Shown piece after piece: positions 16,226-25,734 of a DNA stretch of 64,000 bases; the stretch's first letter is position 1, and the number at the start of each line of letters is the position of its first letter. The stretch is taken from NCBI GenBank assembly GCA_963792175.1, contig CAWBVG010000047.1, positions 97,915-161,914 of the forward strand, written 5' to 3'. The translations under genes and the position numbers were made by a program. The notes beneath the pieces were generated by a model. The model saw only the letters and a list, made by a program, of their open reading frames with translations, was not told the DNA's origin and searched no databases. The DNA comes from CAWBVG01 sp963792175. GTDB taxonomy: Bacteria > Acidobacteriota > Vicinamibacteria > Vicinamibacterales > CAVVIG01.

Positions 16226-16329
16226 CGCCGCACGAGCTTCTCTCAAACACCGGGCGGCGTAAAGCCCATGCGGCCCGATGGTCGCGATGGACGATGCAGC
16301 CGCTCGAGGATCAGTAGCCGTTACACGAG

Positions 16330-16335
16330 TAGAAT
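16330..16335 (+). promoter_or_regulatory. Possible -10 element TAGAAT (short leader)
   Basis: TAGAAT lies only six bases before the cupin ATG at 16342, which would imply a leaderless or nearly leaderless transcript. No clear -35 is seen. Confidence 0.3.
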
Positions 16336-16341
16336 GCGGCC

Positions 16342-16743
16342 ATGAAGAAGCTGATTGCCGGTTTCACGGCGGGGCTTGCCATTGGACTTGTTGCCGCCAC
16401 CGCCGCGTTCACGAGCAGCCCTCTGACGGCAAGTGCCGTCGGCGTTTCGCCGCAGGCTCGCGGCGCGGCCGCGAGCACTGTCAAGGTCGTCCTGGACAAC
16501 CCCCGCGTGCGGGTGCGCGACGTCACGTTCCCGCCAGGAGTGACCGGGATGCACACCCACGAACTGCCGCACGTGGGCATCGTGATTCAGGGCGGCACAC
16601 TGGTCTTCAAGTACCCGGACGGCAAGTCCGAGACGATGAACCTCGAGGTGGGAGGCGTCGGGTTCCGCGAGGCGCACGTGACGCACGAACCCGTCAACCC
16701 GGGCTCCTCGCCGGTGCGGGTGATCGAGGTCGAGCTCAAATAG
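16342..16743 (+). CDS. Exported single-domain cupin protein
   Basis: A 133-residue small beta-barrel protein with an N-terminal signal peptide or anchor (MKKLIAGFTAGLAIGLVAATAAF). The cupin core has a metal-site-like motif GMHTHELPHVGIVIQGG, followed by GVGFREAHVTHEPVNPG. Two His in HTHELPH plus the later His could bind a metal. The function is unknown; related proteins are annotated as cupin-domain or quercetinase-like. The gene ends seven bases before the convergent esterase gene. Confidence 0.8.
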   Translation: MKKLIAGFTAGLAIGLVAATAAFTSSPLTASAVGVSPQARGAAASTVKVVLDNPRVRVRDVTFPPGVTGMHTHELPHVGIVIQGGTLVFKYPDGKSETMNLEVGGVGFREAHVTHEPVNPGSSPVRVIEVELK

Positions 16744-16750
16744 GCCGGCG

Positions 16751-17900
16751 TCAGTAACCCTTCCACAGCCATTCGAGCGCGGCAGGCAGGGTTTGTTGCT
16801 TGACCGGCCGATCGCAGTGGGCGGCGTTGCGGGCGAAGACGAACTGGTAGCGGTAGCCCTTGGCCGCAAGGACTTTGGCCATGTTCTCGTTCGCGACCAC
16901 CCAGTCGTGCATGTTGTCGCGCATCAGGTTTGGATTGAACAGATCGCGATCGCCGACCTCCATCCAGAGGCGAATCGGCTTCGGCGGACTGTTCGGGATC
17001 AGGCGCTCGTGGTATTCCCACGCGCCGTGCGGCGTCTCGGCGCTCGGCGGCCACTGCTGGTTCACGTACGTGCCCGAGTACGTCAGGACCCGGTGATAGA
17101 GCTCCGGGTGATACCACGCCATGCTCAGCGCCGCCGATCCCCCGGAACTGCAGCCCATCGTCGCCCGCCCCTCGGGATCCTTGGTCAACTTGACGTTGTA
17201 TTGCTTTTCGACGAGCGGCAGCACCTCGGTCTCCACGAACTCCGCATAGCGTCCTGACATCGTGTCGTATTCCAGACCGCGCTGACTGCCCTGCGCGTCG
17301 CCGCTGCCATTGGCGATGGAGATGGCAATCATGACCGGCACGCGCTTCTGCGCGATCAGGTTGTCGAGGGCGGTGAACAGCAGTTGGTCGGGCCCATCGG
17401 CGCCGACGATGAATGGCGCGGCGGTTCCGGGAACATATTGCTTGGGTACGTAGACCGCCACTCGCCGTGTGTATGGCGCCGGATGGCTGGTCGTGACGAC
17501 CAGCTTCGCGGGATCGGCCGGATCGACCGTGCCAAACGTTCCGGCGTCCCGTGCGATGCCTGGATAGATCTTGCTGTCGGCCGAATTCATCGTGAACGTA
17601 TGAACCGTCCCCTGCGGCACACCGTCCTGCACGGTCATCTCCGGCGCGGGGTTGTGCGTCGGCCCGATGATGAAGTTCCCGTCCGCATCGGCAGGCAGGA
17701 ACCGCGGCGTCAGGTAATTCCTTCGCCTGAACGTACCCCGGCGTGTGCGGATCGCGGGTTGGCGGCACCGGCCGCGGGGGCGTCGGCTGCGCGGCCGGCG
17801 TCTGGGTGGCCGGCGCGGCCGCGCCGACCTGGGCGATCGCCGGGCGTCCCGCACTGAACAAGGCGACGACGATGGCGGCACTCAGTCTCGATGTATTCAT
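16751..17900 (-). CDS. Secreted enterochelin-esterase-like (esterase D) hydrolase, frameshifted
   Basis: Putative extracytoplasmic esterase of the PF00756 type. The signal peptide (MNTSRLSAAIVVALFSAGRPAIAQ) begins at ATG 17900 in one frame; after a break near 17715 the catalytic part continues in another. Visible features are YVPKQYVPGTAAPFIVGADG, the nucleophile elbow GCSSGGSAALSMAWYHPE, GDRDLFNP and a late His in ARNAAHCDRP. Proteins of this class hydrolyse siderophore, feruloyl or acyl esters; the substrate is not predictable here. The Pro-rich spacer after the signal peptide is common in secreted enzymes. Confidence 0.8.
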
Positions 17901-17986
17901 GATTCACCTTCGTCCATTTCGTTGTACGTTGAGCCCTGCATCGTTCACGTACCTGTGACGCGACTATGAACCATCGCCGCGGCGGC

Positions 17987-19685
17987 ATGACCATCGCCTG
18001 GACGCTCGTCGCGGCGACGCTCATTTTTCCGGGTCGCGCCCACGGGGAGCGCGCCAAGTCGCCGGCCGATGCCACAGTGTACATTCGACTGGTCGGCAGC
18101 CTGCATGCCGACATCGAGGAAGCTGGCGTCAAGCGAGCCATCGACGTGGAACGCGTCGAAATCGCGACCGGCAGCGGATTCGTCATCTCGCCGTTTGGAT
18201 ACGTCGTCACGAACAATCACGTCGTCGCCAGCGGCGAGCAGTTCCTGCTGACGCGAGGGATTCAGCACGTCAAGATCACGACCAAGGTTTCGAGAATCGA
18301 CGTCTGCTTTCCTCAAGGAACGATCGCTGCGCAGGGCATGTCGTCACAGTGCACGGAGGCGACTGTCACCGCGGCGGACGCCGGGCTGGACCTCGCCGTC
18401 CTGTTCGTCAATGCCTCGAATCTTCCGTACGTCGCGATCGGCGACTCCGATGCGGTCAGCGCGGGCCATCCAGTCGATGCGCTCGGTTACCCATTTGGGG
18501 CGGACGTCGAGGTCGGAAAGATCGCGACCGCGCGCAACATCGTGCCTGAAATCAGCACGACGCCAGGATCGATTTCGGCATTGCGCACCAGCGACGCCGG
18601 CGACCGGCGATTTCTGCAGATCACGAATTCAATCAATCCCGGCAACAGCGGCGGCCCGCTCGTCGATCGAGACGGGTTTGCTCTTGGCGTCATCAGCATG
18701 AAGCTTGCCGGCGCATCAGGCATCGGGTTCGCGATACCGGTGAACGTGCTGAAGGATTTCCTGGAATCCCGCGGCGTCGATCAGCTGATGCCGGCGCGCC
18801 GGCTGCGGCTCGGTCCGGTGCAGAACCTGGAGGCGAAAGCGGTCAGGGTCCGCATGCCGGAGGGCATGGCCGACGTCTCGGCGTTCCGATCGCACATCGA
18901 GACCGATGGCCGGGCGGCGGAAGTCGCGTTGCGGATTGACCGGGTGTTCTCGCCGTGGAATCTCACGCAGCTCGAACAGGCGCTGATCGGCTCGCCAACG
19001 TTCGAGCGCCCGATGTCGGCGGAGAGCCGGAAATCGTCGCGCCTGAGCAACTCGCCGATGATCGTGGGCCGCGTCAGCGACGTTCGGGACGATGGCAGCA
19101 GCGCGACACAGATGGCTTACGGCGTCCTGGATCTGGGCCGCGAGAAGCTCGTCGCCCGCTATGTGGGTCCGATCGAGCAGATGGCGTTCAACGAAAGCGT
19201 GTTGCGGCAGTCGCTGGCGAGCATCGAGGGACAGCGGTCGCCGCTGACGGACACAGTGGCAGTAGACGCGGTGAAATGGGCGACGGCTCCCACGGCGAAC
19301 GGGTCGGGCCTGGTGCCGATGCCCTCGGGCTGGGTCGTCGAGCCCGGCGGACCGTCGACCTGCTCCGGCCTGCCGCAGCCGACCGGGACGACGTCGATGT
19401 TTCATGCCGATGATTTCACGGTGGCGCTGCGGGTCGCGGTCTGGCCGACGGCCGTGATGGCGCCGGACGGCGCGGCCGCCACCTGTTCGTCCTCTCGCGG
19501 CACGCTGGGCAGCGCGTCGTACGGGATGCAGGGAGAATGGCTCGGCGTGCGCGTACTTCGTCGAAGGCGTCTTCTCCGCCGGCGCCGCCGGTCAGCTCGT
19601 GCAGCTCGAAGTGATCGCGCCGGAGCAGAAGCGGGCGTTCGCGCACGCGCTGCTCGCAGCCTGGCTCAGGAGGAACACGGAGTAG
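17987..19685 (+). CDS. Secreted trypsin-like (HtrA-type) serine protease, frameshifted near the end
   Basis: An exported endopeptidase. After a signal peptide (TIAWTLVAATLIFPGRAHG) the triad is complete: His in GYVVTNNHVV, Asp in AGLDLAVL, Ser in NPGNSGGPLV. There is no PDZ domain; instead a roughly 300-residue C-terminal region of unknown fold follows. The frame breaks near 19548; in the next frame AYFVEGVFSAGAAGQL leads to a TAG stop at 19683-19685. ATG 17987 is preferred over 17966 because the signal peptide starts there. A second, catalytically degenerate relative lies at 22950-24584. Confidence 0.8.
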
Positions 19686-19775
19686 GCCTCATCGCTGCCT
19701 TGGCCGGAGCGGTATACGCGAAGAACCTCGGCCGCCGGTTCACTGTCATAATGGAGGCCGCAGCTGAGGTCTCGC

Positions 19776-21094
19776 GTGGAACATCACAAGAAACTCGCCA
19801 TCCTGGTCGGCGGTGGACCCGCCCCCGGCATCAACAGCGTCATCGGCGCCGCCACCATCCGCGCCGCCCTCGAAGGCATGGACGTCGTCGGCATCCGCGA
19901 CGGCTTCGAGGGGCTGATGCACGGGCGACATCGAACACATCACGCCGCTCACGATCGACGCGCGTCAGCCGCATCCATTTCCGCGGCGGCTCGCACATCG
20001 GCATCTCGCGCGCCAACCCGACCTCGGATCCGAAGGCGCTCGAAAACGTCGTGATCTCGCTGCTGCGTCTCGACGTGACCGGACTGCTCACGATTGGCGG
20101 CGACGACACGGCGTATCTCCGCGATGAAGGTCGAGGAACACGCGCAGGGGCGGCATTCACGTCGTGCACGTGCCGAAGACCATCGACAACGATCTCGATC
20201 TGCCGCCGACGGTCGACACCTTCGGGTTCCAGACCGCCCGGCACTACGGCGCCGAAATCGTCAAGAACCTGATGGTCGATGCGAAGACCACGTCGCGCTG
20301 GTATTTCGTGATCACGATGGGACGCAAGGCCGGGCATCTCGCGCTCGGGATCGGCAAGGCCGCCGGATGCACTCTGACGCTGATTCCGGAAGAGTTCCCG
20401 AAGCCGCTCCGGCTGAAAACGATCGTCGACACGCTGGTCGGCGCGATCATCAAGCGTCTGAGCTACGGACGCCGCGACGGCGTCGCGATGATCGCCGAAG
20501 GCGTCGTCCTCGACGTGGACCCGAACGACCTGTCGTCACTGCACGAGGTCGAACGGGATGCGCACGGGAATCTCCGCATCGCCGAGGTGAACATCGGCGA
20601 GATCCTCAAGGCGCAAGTGGCGGCGCGGCTGAAAGCGCTGGGGATGAAGGCGACGCTGGTGGCCAAGAACATCGGCTACGAGCTCCGGTGCGCGGATCCG
20701 ATTCCTTACGACATGGAGTACACGCGCGACCTGGGTTACTGCGCGGCCAAATTTCTCCTGGCCGGCGGCAACGCCGCGATGATCTCGATGCAGGGCGGAC
20801 ACTTCGTGCCGATCCCGTTCTCGGCGTTGATCGACCGCGAGACCGGCCGCGCCCGTGTTGCGGCTGGTGGATACCCATTCCACGCGCTACGCCATCGCCC
20901 GCCGTTACATGATCCGGCTGCGCCGCGATGATTTCGACGATCCGCACGAACTGGCGAAGTTCGCCGCGACGGCCGGCCTGTCGCTCGAAGAGTTCCGCCG
21001 GCAGTTCGAGTATCTGGTCGAGGACGAACCGCCGCCGCTCATCGTGGACTCCGAAGGCGAGGCGAAGGCGGACGCCGCCACGCCGGGCACCTAG
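19776..21094 (+). CDS. Pyrophosphate-type 6-phosphofructokinase, frameshifted
   Basis: Phosphorylates fructose 6-phosphate in glycolysis. The pieces read LAILVGGGPAPGINSVIGAAT, then LTIGGDDTA, VPKTIDNDLDLPPTVDTFGF, VITMGRKAGHLALGIGKA, IPEEF and GYELRCADPIPYDMEYTRDLG. GGDDT, instead of the GGDGS of ATP enzymes, points to pyrophosphate as phosphate donor (established for the family). About five frameshifts (near 19925, 19965, 20117, 20150 and 20855) break a gene of otherwise normal length. The start is GTG 19776; a CATAAT box lies some 25 bases upstream. Confidence 0.85.
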
Positions 21095-21109
21095 ACCGCG
21101 ACAGCGCGA

Positions 21110-21376
21110 TCAGTACTCGGCAAACACTTCGTCGATGTAACAGTACAACCAGCGTTCGCCAGGCTCCGCCGACGCGATGACCGGGTGATGGGCGGCGCGG
21201 GCATGCCGGCTCGCGTGCCGGTTCGGCGACGCATCGCAGCACAACGTCGCGCCGCACGTCTGGCAGGTGCGCAAGTGGACCCACCGGTCACCGGTCTTCA
21301 CGCACTCTTCGCAGATCCGCACCCGCGGCAGCGTGACGGTCGTAATGGCCGAGATTTCAGGACAGCCCGCCACCAT
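21110..21376 (-). CDS. UBP-type zinc-finger protein
   Basis: An 88-residue protein built almost entirely of a ZnF-UBP fold: CEECVKTGDRWVHLRTCQTCG, then CCDASPNRHASRHARAAHHPVIAS and GERWLYCYIDEVF. The Cys/His pattern and the conserved Trp match the family. In eukaryotes the domain binds the ubiquitin C-terminus; in bacteria it is a stand-alone protein of unknown ligand. ATG 21376 is chosen because GGAAGGAG lies seven bases upstream; the frame extends two codons further to a TTG. Confidence 0.85.
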   Translation of the reverse strand: MVAGCPEISAITTVTLPRVRICEECVKTGDRWVHLRTCQTCGATLCCDASPNRHASRHARAAHHPVIASAEPGERWLYCYIDEVFAEY

Positions 21377-21471
21377 GCTCAACTCCTTCCGGCGCGACAG
21401 CGGCTCACGTTACCGTATCACCTGGCAACCAACGTTCCAGGCCTTTTCGCCGCCGGCGGCCGCTGCGGGAG

Positions 21472-21477
21472 TAGAAT
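21472..21477 (+). promoter_or_regulatory. Possible -10 element TAGAAT
   Basis: TAGAAT lies 52 bases upstream of the SGNH hydrolase ATG. It is the same GAGTAGAAT word as before the cupin gene at 16342. No convincing -35. Confidence 0.3.
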
Positions 21478-21529
21478 CACGCCCGGAAACCCGCACACGC
21501 AGCCTTTGTGCGGAACGAGGAGTAGGGCG

Positions 21530-22911
21530 ATGAGATCAACGACACTGCGGCTCGCGCTGGCGTTCGTCCTCCTGTGCAGCGTGCGCGAGACGTTCGCGCA
21601 GAGCGGTCTCGCCGATCGCTGGGTCGGCACCTGGACGACCGCGGAAGTCGGCCGTCCACAAGCGCCCGTGCCGCCGACGGCGCCGCCGCTTGCGCCCTTC
21701 ATGGTCAACGCCAGGTGTCCGGCGCCTGCCACGCCGCCGGTGGCTCCGCCGCCAGGCCAGGTTTTTGCCCCGCCGCCGTACGTCCACTTCACGAATCAGA
21801 CGCTGCGTCAAATCGTCCGCACCAGCATCGGTGGATCGAAAGTGCGCGTCGTCCTCAGTAACGCGTACGGGACGGCACCGGTCACCATCGGTGGCGCGCA
21901 CATCGCGCTCCGCGACAAACAGGGAGCCATCCAGGCCGCGTCCGGCGGCGCGCTGACGTTCAGCGGAAAGCCGACGATGACGATTCCCGCGAACGCCGTC
22001 GCCTACAGCGATCCCGTCACGCTGACGGTGCCGCCGATGTCGGACCTCGCCATCGATCTCTATCTGCCCGGCACGACCAACACGCCAGCCACCCTGACGA
22101 TGCATGGCGCTGCGCTTCAGACCAGCTACATCTCCGAAACCGGCAACTACGCCGGCAAGACGACGATGCCCGAAGTCGGCACGACGCGGAGCTGGTTCCT
22201 GCTCTCACGCGTGGACGTCGTGGCGCCCGGACGCGACCGGCGCCATCGTCGCATTCGGCGATTCGATCACCGATGGTGCGCAATCGACGCGCGGACACGA
22301 ATAACCGCTGGCCCGATCATCTGGCGAGACGGCTGCAGGCGCAGGGGATCAAGATGGGCGTGCTGAACGCGGGCATCGGCGGGAATCGTGTCCTGAACGA
22401 AGCGGCTGTGCCCGCGGGCGTCGACAGCCGGGCGGTTGGCGCCGGCATCAACGCGCTGGCGCGATTCGAGCGCCACGTGCTGTCGCTGCCAGGCGCGACG
22501 CACGTCATCGTGCTGGAAGGCATCAACGACATCGGCAACGCGCGGCAGAACCCGACGCCGTCAGCGCAGGATCTCATCGCCGCGCACAAACAGCTCATCG
22601 AGCAGGCGCACGCGCGCGGGCTCAAGGCGATCGGCGCGACGCTGACGCCGTTCTGGGGCGCCGCGTATTACACCGAAGCCGGCGAAGCCAAGCGCCAGGC
22701 GCTCAACGAGTGGATTCGGACGGGCAAGGCCTACGACGGCGTCATCGATTTCGACAAGGCGACCCGCGACCCGGCCGATCCGAAGAAACTCCTCGAGAAA
22801 TACGATTCGTGCGACTACCTGCACCCGAGCGACGCCGGGTACAAGGCCATGGGCGACGCGATCGATCTGTCGCTCTTCAAGAGCGGCTCGGCCACCTCAT
22901 CGTCGCGCTGA
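21530..22911 (+). CDS. Secreted SGNH/GDSL hydrolase, frameshifted
   Basis: An extracytoplasmic esterase or lipase-like hydrolase. It has a signal peptide (RLALAFVLLCSVRETFAQ) and an N-terminal jelly-roll-like domain (WVGTWTTAEVGRPQ...VRVVLSNAYGTAPVTIGGAHIA). The SGNH domain follows: block I FGDSITDGAQS, block II Gly in LNAGIGGNRVL, block III EGINDIGN and block V DYLHPSDAGY (catalytic Asp/His). Two frameshifts near 22235 and 22300 flank block I. ATG 21530 follows GAGGAG by a good distance. Related two-domain proteins act on acyl or carbohydrate esters; the substrate here is unknown. Confidence 0.85.
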
Positions 22912-22949
22912 CCGCGCGCCCGGGCGGAAGCGGGGCTACACTGGTACTC

Positions 22950-24584
22950 GTGGTCCGCGTGCTGGCCGTTCTTGTCGCGCTCGTTGCCGCCGGCGCCGGC
23001 GCGGCCGGGCAGGCGGCCAGCGTGCTGCACATCAAGGTCGTACTGGTCGATGCGGATCGGAAAGCGACGCCGATCGCGCGTCATGCTCTCCTCATCAGCG
23101 ACAACCCGGCCACCGCGGCGCCGCGGCGCATCGTCACCTCGATGGATGGCGCCGCCGATGTGCGGCTGCCCCCTGGCAACTACACCGTCGAATCGGACCA
23201 GCCGGTCGCGTTCCGCGGCAAGGCGTACCAATGGACGCAGAACGTGGACATCGTCGCCGGCCGCGACGCTGTACTCGAGCTGACGGCCGATAACGCCGAG
23301 GTCGAGGCTGCAGGCACCGCGACGTCCATCGCGGAGACGGACCCGTGGGTGACCTTGCGTCAGTGGCACGACAGCGTGGTCGGCCTGTGGACGCCGACGA
23401 CGCACGCCTCGGGATTCCTGATCGGCGAAAACGGGCTGGTCGCGACGAACCAGCGCGTCCTCGGGACCGCGACCGCAGTGGAAGTCCAGATCTCGCCGGC
23501 CGTCAAAGTCGCGGCGACGGTTCTGGTCGCCGATGCGGCACGCGACGTCGCGGTGCTCTGGATCAATCCAGCCGCCGTGTCATCGGTGCGGCCGGTGCCG
23601 CTCGGGTGCGCGGATGCGAAGCCGTCTGTCACCGACGGTCAAAAGGTCTTTGCCATCCAGGCTCCGCTCCTTCAGGAGAAGGGTCCGACTTCCGGCACCG
23701 TGAGCCAGCTGGGTGCCCACGCGTTCGTGTCGGACCTGGCCCTCTCCTCCGGTGGTGCGGGCGGCCCGGTCTTCACCCCGAGCGGCGCCGTGATCGGGCT
23801 GACCTCCGTCGACGAGCGCGCGACCGAACGGGGCGGAAAGTCCCGGGTTGTCCGGATCGATGATGTCTGCGAGGTCGTCTCCGCTGCGGAGCCGAAAATG
23901 AAAACGGCCGCGGCGCCAAACGGCACGCACTTGCCCGTCGAGCCGGCGCGGGTTTTTCCCGTTGAAGCGCTCGAGCGCGCCACGCAAACGCGCGCCGGCA
24001 GCCTCAGCCCTTACCAGATTTCATCGTCGGACTTTGACGTCTCGTTGATGACGCCCGTGCAGACGTACGGCGCCCAGCATCAGGCCGCTCGGGTGAACCG
24101 GGATCGCGGAAAGAGCGGACCTCCGACTGACGCCGAGCAAATGGTCGTGCGCGCGCTGATGGAGTTTGGCAGCTGGTCGCCATACGTCGCGGACTTTCCA
24201 CCCGTGCTGCTGATCCGCGTCACGCCGAAGCTGGTCGAGAGCTTCTGGACGAAGGTGGCGCGCGGCGCCGCGCAGACCCAGGGCATGGCCCTTCCGCCGC
24301 TGAAGCACTTCAAGTCCGGCTTTTCGCGGATGCGCGCCTTCTGCGGCGACGCGGAGGTCACCCCGATCCACCCCTTCAAGATCGAGCAGCGCGTCTCTGA
24401 CAACGAGGGCATCTACGAAGGCCTGTATGTCTTCGACCCGGAGGCGCTGGGGCCGGCGTGCGGCGCCGTGAAGCTCGTGTTCTATTCGGAGAAAGAGCCG
24501 GAGAAGGGCGACACCATCGTCGCCGACGCCAACGTGGTCCAGCGAGTCTGGCAGGACTTCGAACCGTACCGCGCGTCGAAGTAG
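22950..24584 (+). CDS. Exported trypsin-fold protein with degenerate catalytic residues
   Basis: A 544-residue protein with a signal peptide (VLAVLVALVAAGAGAAGQA), a beta-sandwich N-terminal part (TSMDGAADVRLPPGNYTVESD) and a trypsin/HtrA-like domain. The HtrA landmarks are present but altered: GLVATNQRVLG where TNNHV is expected (His replaced by Arg), DVAVLW retaining the Asp, and SSGGAGGPVF where GNSGGP is expected (Ser replaced by Ala). It is therefore probably inactive as a protease. The C-terminal 240 residues (FGSWSPYVADFPPVLLIRVTPK) are unrecognised. GTG 22950 is the likely start. It follows the SGNH hydrolase after 38 bp. Confidence 0.7.
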   Translation: MVRVLAVLVALVAAGAGAAGQAASVLHIKVVLVDADRKATPIARHALLISDNPATAAPRRIVTSMDGAADVRLPPGNYTVESDQPVAFRGKAYQWTQNVDIVAGRDAVLELTADNAEVEAAGTATSIAETDPWVTLRQWHDSVVGLWTPTTHASGFLIGENGLVATNQRVLGTATAVEVQISPAVKVAATVLVADAARDVAVLWINPAAVSSVRPVPLGCADAKPSVTDGQKVFAIQAPLLQEKGPTSGTVSQLGAHAFVSDLALSSGGAGGPVFTPSGAVIGLTSVDERATERGGKSRVVRIDDVCEVVSAAEPKMKTAAAPNGTHLPVEPARVFPVEALERATQTRAGSLSPYQISSSDFDVSLMTPVQTYGAQHQAARVNRDRGKSGPPTDAEQMVVRALMEFGSWSPYVADFPPVLLIRVTPKLVESFWTKVARGAAQTQGMALPPLKHFKSGFSRMRAFCGDAEVTPIHPFKIEQRVSDNEGIYEGLYVFDPEALGPACGAVKLVFYSEKEPEKGDTIVADANVVQRVWQDFEPYRASK

Positions 24585-24606
24585 ACGCGCGGCGCTCGCC
24601 ACCCCG

Positions 24607-25571
24607 CTACCGCGGCGGATCGTAGAAGTGATTCGCCGATGGATACGTGCTGCTGGTCAGTCGGCAGTTCAAGCCGGTCTTGCCCCAGAATTGCGGCGCG
24701 TGCCAGGTCTTCGGCGGCGCGTAGACGATATCTCCCTGTGAGGCGACGATCGATCCGGCCTCGTCACCCTCGAAGGTCCAGCGCAACTCGCCCAGCATGA
24801 CCACCCAGAACTCGGCGAAGTCCGAGTGGAAATGTCCGCGGTTGTTCGGCCCCACCGGCTGATCGGATCCGGCCTGGCCGCAAATCAGATTGCCTCGTGC
24901 CCGGTTCTTGCGGATGGCTTCCTGGGTCCAGCTTTTCCTGGCGTCGTTCTGCTTCGCGAGATCGTAGACGTTGAAGTGGATCGGCCACGGTCTGCCGTTG
25001 GGATCGGGCACGTCGAGCGGATTGGGGCCGGTGCTCAATCGGACCGGGATGTACTCGACACCCGGTGCGCTCGCGGGCTTGTCGGGATAGACCGGCGTCG
25101 CCGACGCGAGCGTCACCTCGAATGTGATCGCCGGCAGTTCGCCGACGACCGCGAAGGCGTGCAGCATCCGCTCGGGCACGAACACGTACGAGCCCTTGGT
25201 CGCTTCGAAGACCTCGAAGGTGCGATCGGGTTTCTCGATCTCGAACCGGATGCGGCCTTCGAGCACTGCCCACCAGGCGGGCGAATCCGGGTACAGCTTG
25301 CGCGCGTGCGTGGTTCCCGGCGGCTCCTGGACGAGGAACGCGCGGGTGTTCTCATCCTGGATGACCGGCTCGCGCCAGGCCGGCTCCGCGTGATGCCTGG
25401 CCTTCACCTCCGCCAGCCGCGTGACCGGCTTCATCGGCGGTTGCCACGGCGTACGCGCGAGAGGCTTGGGGTAGTAGAAGACTCTGCTGTCAGTGCCGCC
25501 TGGCGCCTGCGCGGCGCAGCAGAGCCGGAAGGAAAAGCAGCGACAGCGCCGCCGAATCGCCAGGTCCTCAT
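24607..25571 (-). CDS. Secreted bicupin-like protein, frameshifted in the signal peptide
   Basis: A roughly 310-residue protein with two cupin-like halves. The first has SPAWWAVLEGRIRFEIEKPD and GSYVFVPERMLHAFAVVG; the second has NRGHFHSDFAEFWVVMLGELRWTFEG and GDIVYAPPKTWHAPQFWG, with His positions suited to one metal site. The start is ATG 25571, nine bases after AGGAGG, giving MRTWRFGGAVAAF. That frame must shift near 25520 to reach LCCAAQAPGGTDSRVFYYP. A weaker alternative is ATG 25605 in the main frame. The function is unknown; extracytoplasmic by its signal sequence. Confidence 0.75.
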
Positions 25572-25734
25572 CCTCACCGCCTCCTGTCCGCGAACGACGC
25601 GGCATAGTATCACCGCAACTCGCGGAGATGTCGGCACGGTCAACCTTGTGCTGGAGGCGACCGTCATAGCTGAGAGGCATCAGGAGATGGATCGCACAGG
25701 ACTCGAACCCGGTCGGGAGAGCACTCGCGACGAC

